From Candidatus Gracilibacteria bacterium CG17_big_fil_post_rev_8_21_14_2_50_48_13 (GTDB lineage Bacteria; Patescibacteriota; Gracilibacteria; 1-14-2-50-48-13): DNA of 43,722 nucleotides. The DNA lies in contig PFFG01000007.1 in assembly GCA_002783265.1 (NCBI GenBank), positions 17,598 through 61,319 of the forward strand, in the 5' to 3' direction. Positions within the stretch are counted from its first letter, which is position 1. Each line of letters opens with the position of its first letter. This document shows, piece by piece, positions 26,539-33,908 of the stretch. The notes under the pieces are model-generated. The model saw only the letters and a program-made list of their open reading frames with translations. It made no database searches and was not told the DNA's origin. A program made the translations under genes and the position numbers.

Positions 26539-27768
26539 CTACTTTGCCATGGCATTCTTTCCTTTGACACGAAGCCAGAGGAAGGCACCGATGAGACCCG
26601 CAACAGCAAGAATGATGATGAGCACAATATTATGCAGCAGCATCGACAGAATAATCGTCAAAATGGAGAGAAGGAGGGTTATCCAGAAGGCAATGAAACT
26701 GATTGCACCACGAGAGACGTGCCCCAGGAATGGCAGCACATCAAGGAGAACAGTCAGAGGAGCAAAGATACCGGACAGACCTCCCCACATCATGAGAAAT
26801 CCAAGAACACGGAGCGCCCAGGTCATCATGACATAGGAGTCATGCATAGCCTGGATGGCCTCTTCTCGTCCACCTTCATACAGCGCATAGAGGCGACCAT
26901 CGTTACTCGCATAGGCTTCAATAATGCCACCACTGGCTTGGTTTCCAAAAACGGTTCCACGGAACCCTGGTGCAAGCACCTTATAAGAAATGCGAATATC
27001 GCCAATTTGTGGGTTGCTTGGCGAACCAGCACCCATGTAGAGAACGTTGTCGATGCGGCGAATCGCTCCTGGTGAACTCGGCATTGCCGTACCCGTTGCG
27101 GTTTCAGCAAGCGTCGAACCTGAGCCAAGCGTTGTACCAGAACCGGCCACAGGTGCTACCGGCGTCTCGGGGCTACCAAGACCAATAATCTGATCATCTG
27201 TTAAGGTGAGGGTTTTGTAGCCTGGAAGATCCATTTTATTCGGATAGATGGTGTAGCTTCCAATAGAGGCTTCCGTAGCCTGAACTGTAGCACCCTCCAT
27301 CGTTAGAACAGGGTTTGTATGTCCTTCCGGTACTTTAAAACTCCCGGAGTCAGCAGGACTGCTCGTCCATTTCTTTTCATAGCTATAGGTGGTTTTTGTC
27401 TCTTCACTACCTCCAAGCTTGGTTTCCGAGGTAGAGGAGCTTTTCTGATTCCATGCATACATTTCTACGGTACGCATCACGCCCAGGTAATTACCAGGCT
27501 TCAGATACATGCCATCACCAATCATTTCTGGCGTCGTCACCTGACCAGTGACCGAGATCAGTTTTCCATCAAGGGCAGCATCAACAGAATTTGCCTGCGC
27601 TTCTATGGCTGTTTTTGCCACGTTGGAGATATCGACGCGGCCCTCATTCCAATAGAGCAGCACAAAGGCTCCAATAAAAAGAAGGAAACTTCCGATGACT
27701 GCACCAAAGGAGCTTCCAAGGCGACTACCCCAGCTTTTGGTGGTTACTTCAGTGTACTGATCAGACAT
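26539..27768 (-). CDS. TMEM43 family membrane protein
   Basis: A 409-residue protein of the TMEM43 (LUMA) family. The N-terminal helix (about 22-42) is followed by the signature WNEGR. A long extracytoplasmic domain of about 250 residues contains the family strings IGDIRISYKVLAPGFRGTVFGNQASG, written here as IGDIRISYKV and APGFRGTVFG. Three or four membrane helices lie at the C-terminus. Bacterial members are common but uncharacterised; in humans the protein sits in the inner nuclear membrane. I chose ATG 27768 (MSDQYTEV), since the in-frame start at 27804 adds only hydrophobic, atypical residues. An internal Gly/Ser/Thr-rich stretch (SGTTLGSGSTLAETATGT) looks like an insertion relative to the core family. 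Confidence 0.88.
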   Translation of the reverse strand: MSDQYTEVTTKSWGSRLGSSFGAVIGSFLLFIGAFVLLYWNEGRVDISNVAKTAIEAQANSVDAALDGKLISVTGQVTTPEMIGDGMYLKPGNYLGVMRTVEMYAWNQKSSSTSETKLGGSEETKTTYSYEKKWTSSPADSGSFKVPEGHTNPVLTMEGATVQATEASIGSYTIYPNKMDLPGYKTLTLTDDQIIGLGSPETPVAPVAGSGTTLGSGSTLAETATGTAMPSSPGAIRRIDNVLYMGAGSPSNPQIGDIRISYKVLAPGFRGTVFGNQASGGIIEAYASNDGRLYALYEGGREEAIQAMHDSYVMMTWALRVLGFLMMWGGLSGIFAPLTVLLDVLPFLGHVSRGAISFIAFWITLLLSILTIILSMLLHNIVLIIILAVAGLIGAFLWLRVKGKNAMAK

Positions 27769-27865
27769 GGATACATGAAAATCAAAGTGTAAATACACCT
27801 GCAATCTAGCCTATGCATGGCAAAATGACAAATAAAAGCACTTTGGCAGGAAAATGTATTTTGTT

Positions 27866-27894
27866 TTGACTTATGCTCGCAGGTGGCACAGAAT
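27866..27894 (+). promoter_or_regulatory. promoter for the RRM protein gene
   Basis: TTGACT (27866-27871), 17 bp, CAGAAT (27889-27894). Predicted start near 27901 and leader about 38 bases, again without a Shine-Dalgarno element. Confidence 0.5.
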
Positions 27895-27938
27895 ATGGAG
27901 GCTAAATACGTTTAGCGTTTACAAATTTTTCGGTTGTT

Positions 27939-28274
27939 ATGGAAATGCAGAGAAAAAAGCTGTTCGTAGGTGGAATTAACTTTCGCGCTACGCTTGAGGA
28001 GTTTCGTGAGCACTTCGCTCCCGCTGGTGAGATTGTAGACATCGTTATCATGAAAGATCGTGAAACCGGTCGTTCTCGTGGATTCGGTTTCGTAGAATAT
28101 GCAACGCCTGAAGAGGCAGCTAAGGCTATCGAAGAGTTTGATGGTAAGGAGTTCCTTGGACGCATGCTCAAGGTGAATGAAGCACAGCCTCGCGAGCGCG
28201 ATGGTTTTGCTCCTCGCCGCGACTTTGCTCCTCGCAACGACAATGGTTTCTCTGGAATGGGAGACCTCGAGTAA
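27939..28274 (+). CDS. RRM-type RNA-binding protein
   Basis: A 111-residue protein built of one RNA recognition motif plus a short tail. RNP2 is KLFVGGI (residues 7-13) and RNP1 is RSRGFGFVEY (about 46-55), both with the aromatic residues needed for base stacking. The tail after residue 84 is rich in Arg, Asp and Phe (PRERDGFAPRRDFAPRND). Small RRM proteins of this kind occur in cyanobacteria and several other bacteria, often as cold-inducible RNA chaperones; that role here is inference. It is monocistronic, with its own promoter and a strong terminator 15 bases downstream. Codon use is strongly biased, which suggests high expression. Confidence 0.93.
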   Translation: MEMQRKKLFVGGINFRATLEEFREHFAPAGEIVDIVIMKDRETGRSRGFGFVEYATPEEAAKAIEEFDGKEFLGRMLKVNEAQPRERDGFAPRRDFAPRNDNGFSGMGDLE

Positions 28275-28289
28275 TTCACTCAACACGAA

Positions 28290-28328
28290 AAAGACCGGCT
28301 TCACCTCAAGGGAGCCGGTCTTTTTTTT
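28290..28328 (+). terminator. strong rho-independent terminator of the RRM gene
   Basis: AAAGACCGGCT (28290-28300) pairs perfectly with AGCCGGTCTTT (28313-28323), followed by eight T from 28321. Confidence 0.92.
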
Positions 28329-28334
28329 GCATAG

Positions 28335-28367
28335 AAAAAGGACCTCTCACGAAGAGAAGCCCTTTTT
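28335..28367 (-). terminator. hairpin terminator for the minus-strand doxX gene
   Basis: AAAAAGG (28335-28341) pairs with CCTTTTT (28361-28367), with an imperfect inner stem of CTCTC/GAGAG type. Read from the minus strand it ends in a T tract 12 bases after the doxX stop. Confidence 0.6.
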
Positions 28368-28378
28368 CCTCTAAAGGT

Positions 28379-28921
28379 TTACGCCTTCACTTTCGTAATT
28401 TTTTCTTCTTTCTTCGGTGCTTCTGCGACGACCTCGCATGCACCCCCCGTGCAGCACTCTCCATGGTGGCAGGAGCAGTCTTCATGAGAGCACATCTTTT
28501 TTCCAATCAGAGCATCAATACTGTACTTGCCTGGTCCCATGAGAAGACCCGCGAGAGACAGAATGAGAAGCATGAGGCTAGCGCGAATAGCAAGGAACAC
28601 TTCGAAATAGGTAGAATCAGGAGTGACTCCCTTCAGATCTGTACTCATCGCCACAAGCATCGTGAACGCTGTGAGAGCTAAGGCTGGAATGTAGAGGAAA
28701 CCCGTCAGGATCATCGCACCACCAACAAGCTCAGCAAACATTGCCATGAACCCAAAAAACGATGGGGCGAAGTGAATACCAAAGTTGCCAAGCTGTGATC
28801 CGAGCCATTCCCACTTTGTCGGGTCGAGTTTTTGATACCCGTGCATCACGAAGACGCCGCCGACAATGAGACGAAATAAAAGAAGTCCCCAGTGTTTTGT
28901 GCGATACGTCGCTGCAAACAT
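28379..28921 (-). CDS. DoxX family membrane protein with Cys/His-rich C-terminal tail
   Basis: A 180-residue protein with the DoxX signature at the start (GLLLFRLIVGGVFVMHGYQK), four membrane helices, and FAELVGGAMILTGF in the second helix. After the last helix comes an unusual tail: MCSHEDCSCHHGECCTGGAC (about residues 143-162), with seven Cys and three His, then a Lys/Glu/Ala-rich end. That tail looks like a metal- or thiol-binding module and is not part of the usual DoxX family. The gene is monocistronic and has its own promoter and terminator. The real substrate is unknown. Confidence 0.88.
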   Translation of the reverse strand: MFAATYRTKHWGLLLFRLIVGGVFVMHGYQKLDPTKWEWLGSQLGNFGIHFAPSFFGFMAMFAELVGGAMILTGFLYIPALALTAFTMLVAMSTDLKGVTPDSTYFEVFLAIRASLMLLILSLAGLLMGPGKYSIDALIGKKMCSHEDCSCHHGECCTGGACEVVAEAPKKEEKITKVKA

Positions 28922-28950
28922 AAGTACATATAAATGAATAAAGTGTGCGA

Positions 28951-28979
28951 ATTATAAAATATCCATTCGGTTTTGTCGC
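28951..28979 (-). promoter_or_regulatory. promoter for the Cys-tailed doxX gene
   Basis: On the minus strand GCGACA (28974-28979), 17 bp, TATAAT (28951-28956). The -10 is perfect and the -35 matches four of six. The leader is about 24 bases. Confidence 0.6.
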
Positions 28980-28999
28980 TCCTGATGGCATACTTCACG

Positions 29000-29028
29000 T
29001 TGCCGGTACGATGTAATTGTGCCATAAA
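29000..29028 (+). promoter_or_regulatory. promoter for the C39-like protease gene
   Basis: TTGCCG (29000-29005), 17 bp, CATAAA (29023-29028). The predicted transcription start near 29035 favours ATG 29050 over the in-frame ATG at 29017. Confidence 0.45.
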
Positions 29029-29049
29029 CCTCTCCATTCCCCATATTTC

Positions 29050-30201
29050 ATGCTTCGTCGTATTCTTTCTGTTCTTTGTTTGCTCATATCGTTTCTCTCG
29101 ATCAGTGTTGTTCACGCGAGTACTCTTTCACTCTCCGTCTCTGCATCAACCATGCAGTTGATGTTTCCCGAGATCCGCTCAACGGATAACCTGGCTTTAG
29201 ATCCAGGCAATACGCTGGAAACCTTTCTCATAGCATATTTTGCGCGGCTCGAAGGAAAAATATATTCCAGCAACGATGCAAGACGTTATGCCATTTCCCT
29301 TGGCATTATTGCACCAAAGGACGACATGTCGGCAACTCTTACCACCGATCAGCTTCGTCAGATCAGCTACCGTCACAGACTTCTTTTTACCGATGATCCT
29401 GTTGTTCGTAGTTTGGGTGCAAGCCCTTACCTGCTGGAACACATAACGCCAAAAGCCTACACAAATGCGGCAATTATTGCAGATCACGTGCGCTACTATT
29501 CGCAGAAACTTGAGGATTCGACGCTACCAGATCGCCTTCGGGAAACACTTTCTTTTCGCCGCCTGCGATTTGTGGCGTTACAAAAAGCGATGCCAATAAC
29601 GCTGCAAGGTACAGGGAAACTGGACGTCCCCTATTTCAAACAAGAGCGCTCTTTGTCATGTGAAATGGCTTCCCTGCGTTCGCTTCTTGCCTATTACGGC
29701 ACGGAGGTAGAGGAGTCGATGCTCATCTCCATGCTTGGGGTAACGGAGCCGCTGGAGTATCTGGATGGCATATGGGGGGATCCGCAAATTGCCTTTGTGG
29801 GGAACATCAACGGGACACAAAGTGGCAAAACAGGCTATGGTGTGTACTGGAAGCCGACAGCTCGCGTAGCGCAGGCCTTTTATCCTGCCATTGATTGGTT
29901 TGAAAACGGTTCGCTCAGAACACTGACGGAAAGTATTGATGCTGGTCACCCCGTGCTCATTTGGTCTGTGGTCGCAGCAAAAGGTGGTTTTCAAGAGATT
30001 TCCTGGACCACGCCTACAGGCGTAAAAATTGTCGGGTTTAATGGCGAGCACTCGTGGGTCGTGGTTGGTTATGCAGGGCCAACCGATGCCCCAACGTCCT
30101 TTTCCATTCTTGACCCGTATTTTGGGCCGAAAACTGTAACGGCTCAAGAGCTGGAAAAAGGGTGGTCGCGGTTCGACCGTAGTGGTATTCGCTGGAAATA
30201 A
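29050..30201 (+). CDS. secreted C39-like cysteine peptidase
   Basis: A 383-residue protein with a signal peptide (MLRRILSVLCLLISFLSISV, cleavage probably after HAS). A helical N-terminal domain (about 25-180) is followed by a Peptidase_C39_2 domain. The catalytic set is readable: Gln and Cys204 in QERSLSCEMASL, His334 in GEHSWVVVGY, and Asp355 in ILDPYFG. Such domains cleave peptides or peptidoglycan cross-links outside the cell, or simply bind them. ATG 29050 starts exactly at the signal peptide. The 2H phosphoesterase gene begins three bases downstream, so the two are probably one operon although their compartments differ. Confidence 0.85.
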   Translation: MLRRILSVLCLLISFLSISVVHASTLSLSVSASTMQLMFPEIRSTDNLALDPGNTLETFLIAYFARLEGKIYSSNDARRYAISLGIIAPKDDMSATLTTDQLRQISYRHRLLFTDDPVVRSLGASPYLLEHITPKAYTNAAIIADHVRYYSQKLEDSTLPDRLRETLSFRRLRFVALQKAMPITLQGTGKLDVPYFKQERSLSCEMASLRSLLAYYGTEVEESMLISMLGVTEPLEYLDGIWGDPQIAFVGNINGTQSGKTGYGVYWKPTARVAQAFYPAIDWFENGSLRTLTESIDAGHPVLIWSVVAAKGGFQEISWTTPTGVKIVGFNGEHSWVVVGYAGPTDAPTSFSILDPYFGPKTVTAQELEKGWSRFDRSGIRWK

Positions 30202-30204
30202 CGT

Positions 30205-30747
30205 ATGAAGTTGTATTATCTTGCCATATTGGTTCCGGAGCCTGTGCGCACAGCAATTTTGACTATGCAGCAGGATATTGCGCGCATGCTTGGCGATGAA
30301 GGGGTGCTACGATCGCCGCCACATATTACGCTCTTGGCACCTTTTCCCTTTGAAGAGGAGCTGCTGCCGCAACTCTCGCAGGAACTGGAAAAAATCTGCA
30401 CTTCCTTTCGCCCCTTTTCCATCGTGCTTTCGGGATATGATGCTTTTCCTTCCCACACGGTTTTTGTGCGCGTTTTGCAAAATCGCTCGCTAAGAGTGCT
30501 GGAGCATATGCTCTGGTCAGGTCTCACCACGCACTATCCCATGGTTGCCTGGAAGACACGCGTGCGCTTTCACCCGCATGTGACCATTGCGACAAAAATT
30601 GCACAGGAGCAAACGTATTTTTCCCTCATGAAAGCCTTTGGGGAGAAACCCTACCATGCGAGTTTCGCTGTGCCCGAGCTGAGTTTGATGAGATGGGATG
30701 GGGAGAGTTGGGAGGTGGTGAGGGGGTTTGGATTTAAGAGTGCGTGA
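30205..30747 (+). CDS. 2H phosphoesterase (2'-5' RNA ligase / LigT-like)
   Basis: A 180-residue protein with the two HxT motifs that define the 2H phosphoesterases: PPHITLLAPF (about residues 33-42) and FHPHVTIAT (about 123-131). The family includes RNA 2',3'-cyclic phosphodiesterases (ThpR) and YjcG-like proteins. Whether it acts on RNA ends or on a cyclic nucleotide cannot be told by eye. It is coupled to the upstream C39-like gene with three bases between. The sequence after its TGA changes sharply to AT-rich DNA, the start of the 30.8-32.8 kb island. Confidence 0.88.
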   Translation: MKLYYLAILVPEPVRTAILTMQQDIARMLGDEGVLRSPPHITLLAPFPFEEELLPQLSQELEKICTSFRPFSIVLSGYDAFPSHTVFVRVLQNRSLRVLEHMLWSGLTTHYPMVAWKTRVRFHPHVTIATKIAQEQTYFSLMKAFGEKPYHASFAVPELSLMRWDGESWEVVRGFGFKSA

Positions 30748-30811
30748 GCAGCAAAAAATATGCAATTTTTGCAAAAAAATGTATATACTACAAATGTACT
30801 GTTACTAGCTA

Positions 30812-31165
30812 ATGCATATGGAAAAGTTAACCCAGCTAAGAAACCAAATATTAGATTTTCGTAAGAAAAGAGATTGGGAACAGTTTCATAATCCAAAAGA
30901 TCTAGCACTTTCACTGGTTCTGGAAGCAACTGAAGTTCTTGAACACTTTCAATGGAAAAATGGTGATCAAATAGATGAGTACGTTAATACGCATACGCAA
31001 GAAATTGCAGAAGAACTCGCTGATGTTCTCTACTGGGTCATACTTATGAGCAGTGATTTAAATATAGATATTCTTGATGCACTAGAGCAGAAGATTGAAA
31101 AAAACAATCGCAAGTATCCTGTTGAAAAATCTAAAGGCGTAAGTACTAAATATACAAAACTCTAG
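30812..31165 (+). CDS. MazG-like nucleotide pyrophosphohydrolase
   Basis: A 117-residue all-alpha NTP pyrophosphatase. Residues E38, E41 and E44 (LVLEATEVLEHFQW) and E68 plus D71 (AEELADVLYWV) form the magnesium-binding pattern ExxE...ExxD. The size matches short single-domain MazG-like enzymes that hydrolyse dNTPs (dCTP or dUTP) or damaged nucleotides to the monophosphate. A second in-frame ATG at 30818 is also possible. Its TAG is followed one base later by the ATG of the GIY-YIG/DUF2075 gene, so the pair is co-translated. Base composition is AT-rich compared with the neighbours, suggesting transfer. A role in nucleotide control or phage defence is inference. Confidence 0.88.
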   Translation: MHMEKLTQLRNQILDFRKKRDWEQFHNPKDLALSLVLEATEVLEHFQWKNGDQIDEYVNTHTQEIAEELADVLYWVILMSSDLNIDILDALEQKIEKNNRKYPVEKSKGVSTKYTKL

Positions 31166-31166
31166 C

Positions 31167-32759
31167 ATGTCCCGACTAAAACTTTTCCCCTTTGATAAAC
31201 GTGGACTAGATTTGCTTGAAAAGGATCACTTTGGTCATAACTGGCCTGTGGTTTACCTACTCGCAGGTAAGAAAGAAATGTATGTGGGTGAAACAATTGA
31301 TGCTGTACAACGTAGCAAAAGTCATCTAGCAAATCTAGAACGACAACGCTTAAATAAGCTTTACCTAGTTTGTGATGAAGAATTTCATAAATCAGCTGCT
31401 CTTGATGTTGAATCAAGTCTGATTGAGTACATCTCTGCAGATGGTAAATATGTCCTGCAAAATGGAAACAAGGGTTTACGGAATCATGACTACTTTGATC
31501 GACAAAGATACAAAGCAAAATTCGAGCTTCTGTGGGATGAATTGCGTGCAGAAGGGCTAGCAATTCAAACTTTACCGACACTCAGAAACAGTGATCTATT
31601 TAAATACTCTCCATATAAAGCACTAACCATAGAGCAATACGAAGTTGCAGAAGCAGTAGTCAAAAAACTTCAGAATCAGGCTCAATACAAAAGTATTATC
31701 TTAGGCAAACCCGGAACAGGCAAAACAATTTTAGCGGTCTATTTGGCAAAATATCTGCTCAGCGAATTACCAGATAGTCAAAACTTACAGGTTGGATTAG
31801 TCGTACCTATGGTTTCACTCAGAAAAACACTCAAAAAAGTCTTCAAATTTGCTGCAGGTTTGCATCCAAAGATGGTGATTGGGCCAGCAGATGTCGTCAA
31901 ATCTAAGTATGATATTTTAATCGTCGATGAAGCTCATAGACTAAAGCAACGACGAAATATTACTAATTTCGCTTCCTTCGATAACACAAACAAAAAACTT
32001 GGATTAAAGTCTCATAATGACGAACTAGATTGGATTCTTCATTCAGCTAGGAAAGTGGTATTAATGTATGATCCCCAGCAAAGTGTTCGTCCGTCAGATA
32101 TTGCCCCAACTAGATTAGAATCTATTAATGCTGAAACCTACACTTTGCAAACACAAATGAGAGTTGAAGGTGGTGATGAGTATATTGAGTCTGTTCGAAA
32201 CTTTTTTGAAGGTTCTAACAAGATGAAGTTCTCAATTAGCGGTCAGTATGATCTGAGAATTTACAAGCACATTAAAGCCTTTATCAACGACATTAAAATC
32301 CGAGATCGTGAAATAGGTTTATCTCGTATGGTTGCTGGGTATGCATGGGATTGGGTAACCCGAAAGTATCCTGACTTGTTTGATATCCATATAGAAGACA
32401 GCAAACTACGTTGGAATAGCGTAGCCCATGATTGGGTGAATTCAAAAAATGCGATAAATGAAGTTGGGTGCATTCATACAGTTCAAGGCTACGATCTTAA
32501 TTATGTTGGCGTCATAATTGGACCTGAATTGAAATACAATTCTGAAACTAGGCAACTATTTATTGATCCTAAGGCCTACAAGGATGCAAATGGATACAGA
32601 GGTGTTAGCGATTTGAATGAGCTCAAACAGTACATTCTTAATATCTACAAAACCTTACTCACTCGAGGGATTAAAGGTACGTACTTATACGTTGTTGATG
32701 AGGAATTGAGGAAGCACCTTGCACAGTTCTTTGCATTGAAGTTTTTCGATGAAGCCTAG
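31167..32759 (+). CDS. GIY-YIG nuclease domain fused to DUF2075 superfamily 1-like ATPase
   Basis: A 530-residue fusion. Residues about 26-105 form a GIY-YIG nuclease domain (VVYLLAGKKEMYVGET, Tyr30 and Tyr39-Val-Gly41; catalytic Glu probably in DVESSLIEYI). After a linker comes a DUF2075 / superfamily 1-type P-loop ATPase. Walker A is GKPGTGKT at residues 180-187, Walker B is ILIVDEAHR with Asp254-Glu255, followed by MYDPQQSVRP, LQTQMRVEGG and IHTVQGYDLNYVGVIIG, which resembles the late helicase motifs. The combination suggests an enzyme that translocates on and cuts nucleic acid. It is paired one base downstream of the MazG-like gene. Compositional AT-richness and no housekeeping role point to an acquired module. 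Confidence 0.88.
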   Translation: MSRLKLFPFDKRGLDLLEKDHFGHNWPVVYLLAGKKEMYVGETIDAVQRSKSHLANLERQRLNKLYLVCDEEFHKSAALDVESSLIEYISADGKYVLQNGNKGLRNHDYFDRQRYKAKFELLWDELRAEGLAIQTLPTLRNSDLFKYSPYKALTIEQYEVAEAVVKKLQNQAQYKSIILGKPGTGKTILAVYLAKYLLSELPDSQNLQVGLVVPMVSLRKTLKKVFKFAAGLHPKMVIGPADVVKSKYDILIVDEAHRLKQRRNITNFASFDNTNKKLGLKSHNDELDWILHSARKVVLMYDPQQSVRPSDIAPTRLESINAETYTLQTQMRVEGGDEYIESVRNFFEGSNKMKFSISGQYDLRIYKHIKAFINDIKIRDREIGLSRMVAGYAWDWVTRKYPDLFDIHIEDSKLRWNSVAHDWVNSKNAINEVGCIHTVQGYDLNYVGVIIGPELKYNSETRQLFIDPKAYKDANGYRGVSDLNELKQYILNIYKTLLTRGIKGTYLYVVDEELRKHLAQFFALKFFDEA

Positions 32760-32784
32760 GTTAACAATAAAGCAAATTTGTAAT

Positions 32785-33135
32785 CTACTCCACTTCTTCC
32801 CCATCTTCTGAGAGGTCCCTGAGTAGATCCGATGTCAAACCTGAATACTTTCCTTGCATGCGCTCACGAGTGAGGCGCAGCTTCATTTCCTCAATGTCAT
32901 CTTCTGTGCTTTGATGATTTCTCATTTCAAAGTACGTGATAAATTCACGAATGCCCCTTTCATTATGCACGAGAAAGTTTTCCAAGGCCTCAGATTCATC
33001 TGGTGGGAGCTCTTGTCTCAACACATCATAGGAGGCAAAACGTCGGCAAAGTGTCAGAAGGGAGTCGAAGTGCCCCTGGAGCTGCTCTTCTAGTGTAACT
33101 ACAGGATTGTCCGTTGTCTCATTCAGGTTTTTCAT
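32785..33135 (-). CDS. acidic hypothetical protein
   Basis: A 116-residue, strongly acidic, all-helical protein (for example ELPPDESEALENFLVHNERG and the tail LSEDGEEVE). No signal peptide, membrane segment or known domain is visible. It is convergent with the GIY-YIG/DUF2075 gene, 25 bases away. It has its own extended -10 promoter. It may be host DNA flanking the island rather than part of it, since its base composition is closer to the rest of the window. Confidence 0.65.
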   Translation of the reverse strand: MKNLNETTDNPVVTLEEQLQGHFDSLLTLCRRFASYDVLRQELPPDESEALENFLVHNERGIREFITYFEMRNHQSTEDDIEEMKLRLTRERMQGKYSGLTSDLLRDLSEDGEEVE

Positions 33136-33164
33136 ATGAAGCCATGGTGATGAATTACTCTAGT

Positions 33165-33173
33165 ATTATAGCA
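33165..33173 (-). promoter_or_regulatory. extended -10 promoter for the acidic hypothetical gene
   Basis: On the minus strand TGC followed by TATAAT (33165-33170) forms an extended -10 element. No good -35 is present, which is typical of extended -10 promoters. The leader is about 23 bases. Confidence 0.55.
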
Positions 33174-33203
33174 GAGATATCGAAAATTTTGATTTAGAGA
33201 AAT

Positions 33204-33370
33204 ATGGAGACGTATGTAATAACCATTGGAGTTTCACCCACTTCACGATGGCTTCGCTGCGTCGCTGACCGCTCCGCACTCAGCTCATCTGCGGCGGAGC
33301 CCCGAAGGTTCATTCCGGAAGGCATTACAGCCTTCCTCCATTCACTGGTTTCGAATCCTCACCTCTTACG
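33204..33370. other. structured non-coding stretch with two hairpins and an inverted partial copy of the tRNA-Ser 3' end
   Basis: No gene is supported in 33171-33425. The stretch is GC-rich and holds a perfect seven-bp stem GCTCCGC/GCGGAGC (33271-33277 and 33294-33300) and another, GGAAGGC/GCCTTCC (33317-33323 and 33330-33336). At 33347-33366, ggtttcgaatcctcacctct closely matches the T-arm and acceptor 3' strand of the tRNA-Ser 60 bases away, in the opposite orientation, with one inserted base and one mismatch. It could be a tRNA fragment, an old recombination scar or part of a small RNA. Confidence 0.45.
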
Positions 33371-33425
33371 ATGGCTAACGTTGAAATACACCAGCGAGAG
33401 ATGGACAGTTACTTCTACTATATAC

Positions 33426-33515
33426 TGGCGGAGAGGAGAGGATTCGAACCTCCGAGAGCCTTTCGGCCCTACTCGCTTTCCAAGCGAGCGCACTAGGCCA
33501 CTATGCGACCTCTCC
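33426..33515 (-). tRNA. tRNA-Ser (anticodon GGA)
   Basis: Read on the minus strand, acceptor GGAGAGG (33509-33515) pairs with CCTCTCC (33430-33436). The anticodon stem ctcgc/gcgag holds the loop ttGGAaa, giving anticodon GGA for serine codons UCC/UCU. A long variable arm (gggccgaaaggctc) and T-arm ggaggttcgaatcctcc confirm a class II serine tRNA. The discriminator is G and CCA is encoded in the DNA (33426-33428). Length is 90 bases. Confidence 0.96.
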
Positions 33516-33579
33516 AAGTGTCTTTCGACCTGGAGAGTATACGCATAGAAAAATGGTGTATCAACCCTTTTTTGTGAGA

Positions 33580-33906
33580 TTACATCTCCATCACTGGCAT
33601 AATCTCCACGTAGGTGCCAGGTGTCGCAAGATGCGGGTTGGAAGCGAGAATCTTGGTAACATCCTCGGCGGTGTCCGCACGCATGACACAGTATCCACAA
33701 ATCTCATTCGCCGTCTGCGACGCACCGGAGGCAGTAAGACGGAGATTTTTACCCACTGGCGCACCAGGCTGCACCAAAGCTGCAGCATTGTTCTTCTGCC
33801 ATTCCATCCAGTCATTCATACCCGCCTTTGCATCTGCCTCACTCATGGATGACCAATGCGCGAAGGTTTCCTCTGTTGCCGCATAGAGAACAAGAAAGTT
33901 TTTCAT
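33580..33906 (-). CDS. YCII-related (DGPF-type) domain protein
   Basis: A 108-residue protein with the ferredoxin-like fold of YCII/DGPF proteins: N-terminus MKNFLVLYAATEETFAHWSS, a central helix with WMEWQKNNAAALVQPGAPVG, and C-terminal strands GYCVMRADTAEDVTKIL and GTYVEIMPVMEM. Members are small and mostly uncharacterised, some acting on chlorinated or oxidised small molecules. A perfect nine-bp inverted repeat sits three bases before its ATG. It is followed at 60 bases by the methyltransferase gene in divergent spacing, but on the same strand, so the two are separate units. Confidence 0.82.
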   Translation of the reverse strand: MKNFLVLYAATEETFAHWSSMSEADAKAGMNDWMEWQKNNAAALVQPGAPVGKNLRLTASGASQTANEICGYCVMRADTAEDVTKILASNPHLATPGTYVEIMPVMEM

Positions 33907-33908
33907 AG

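Noticed and set aside
33347-33366. Attachment-site direct repeat flanking the MazG/DUF2075 island
   Set aside because: The tRNA-like stretch is inverted relative to the tRNA, not a direct repeat, and no matching copy was seen at the other end of the island near 30750-30812.
33204-33548. Plus-strand open frame of 114 codons across the tRNA-Ser gene
   Set aside because: It reads antisense through a clear tRNA and shows no protein-like composition or family motif.
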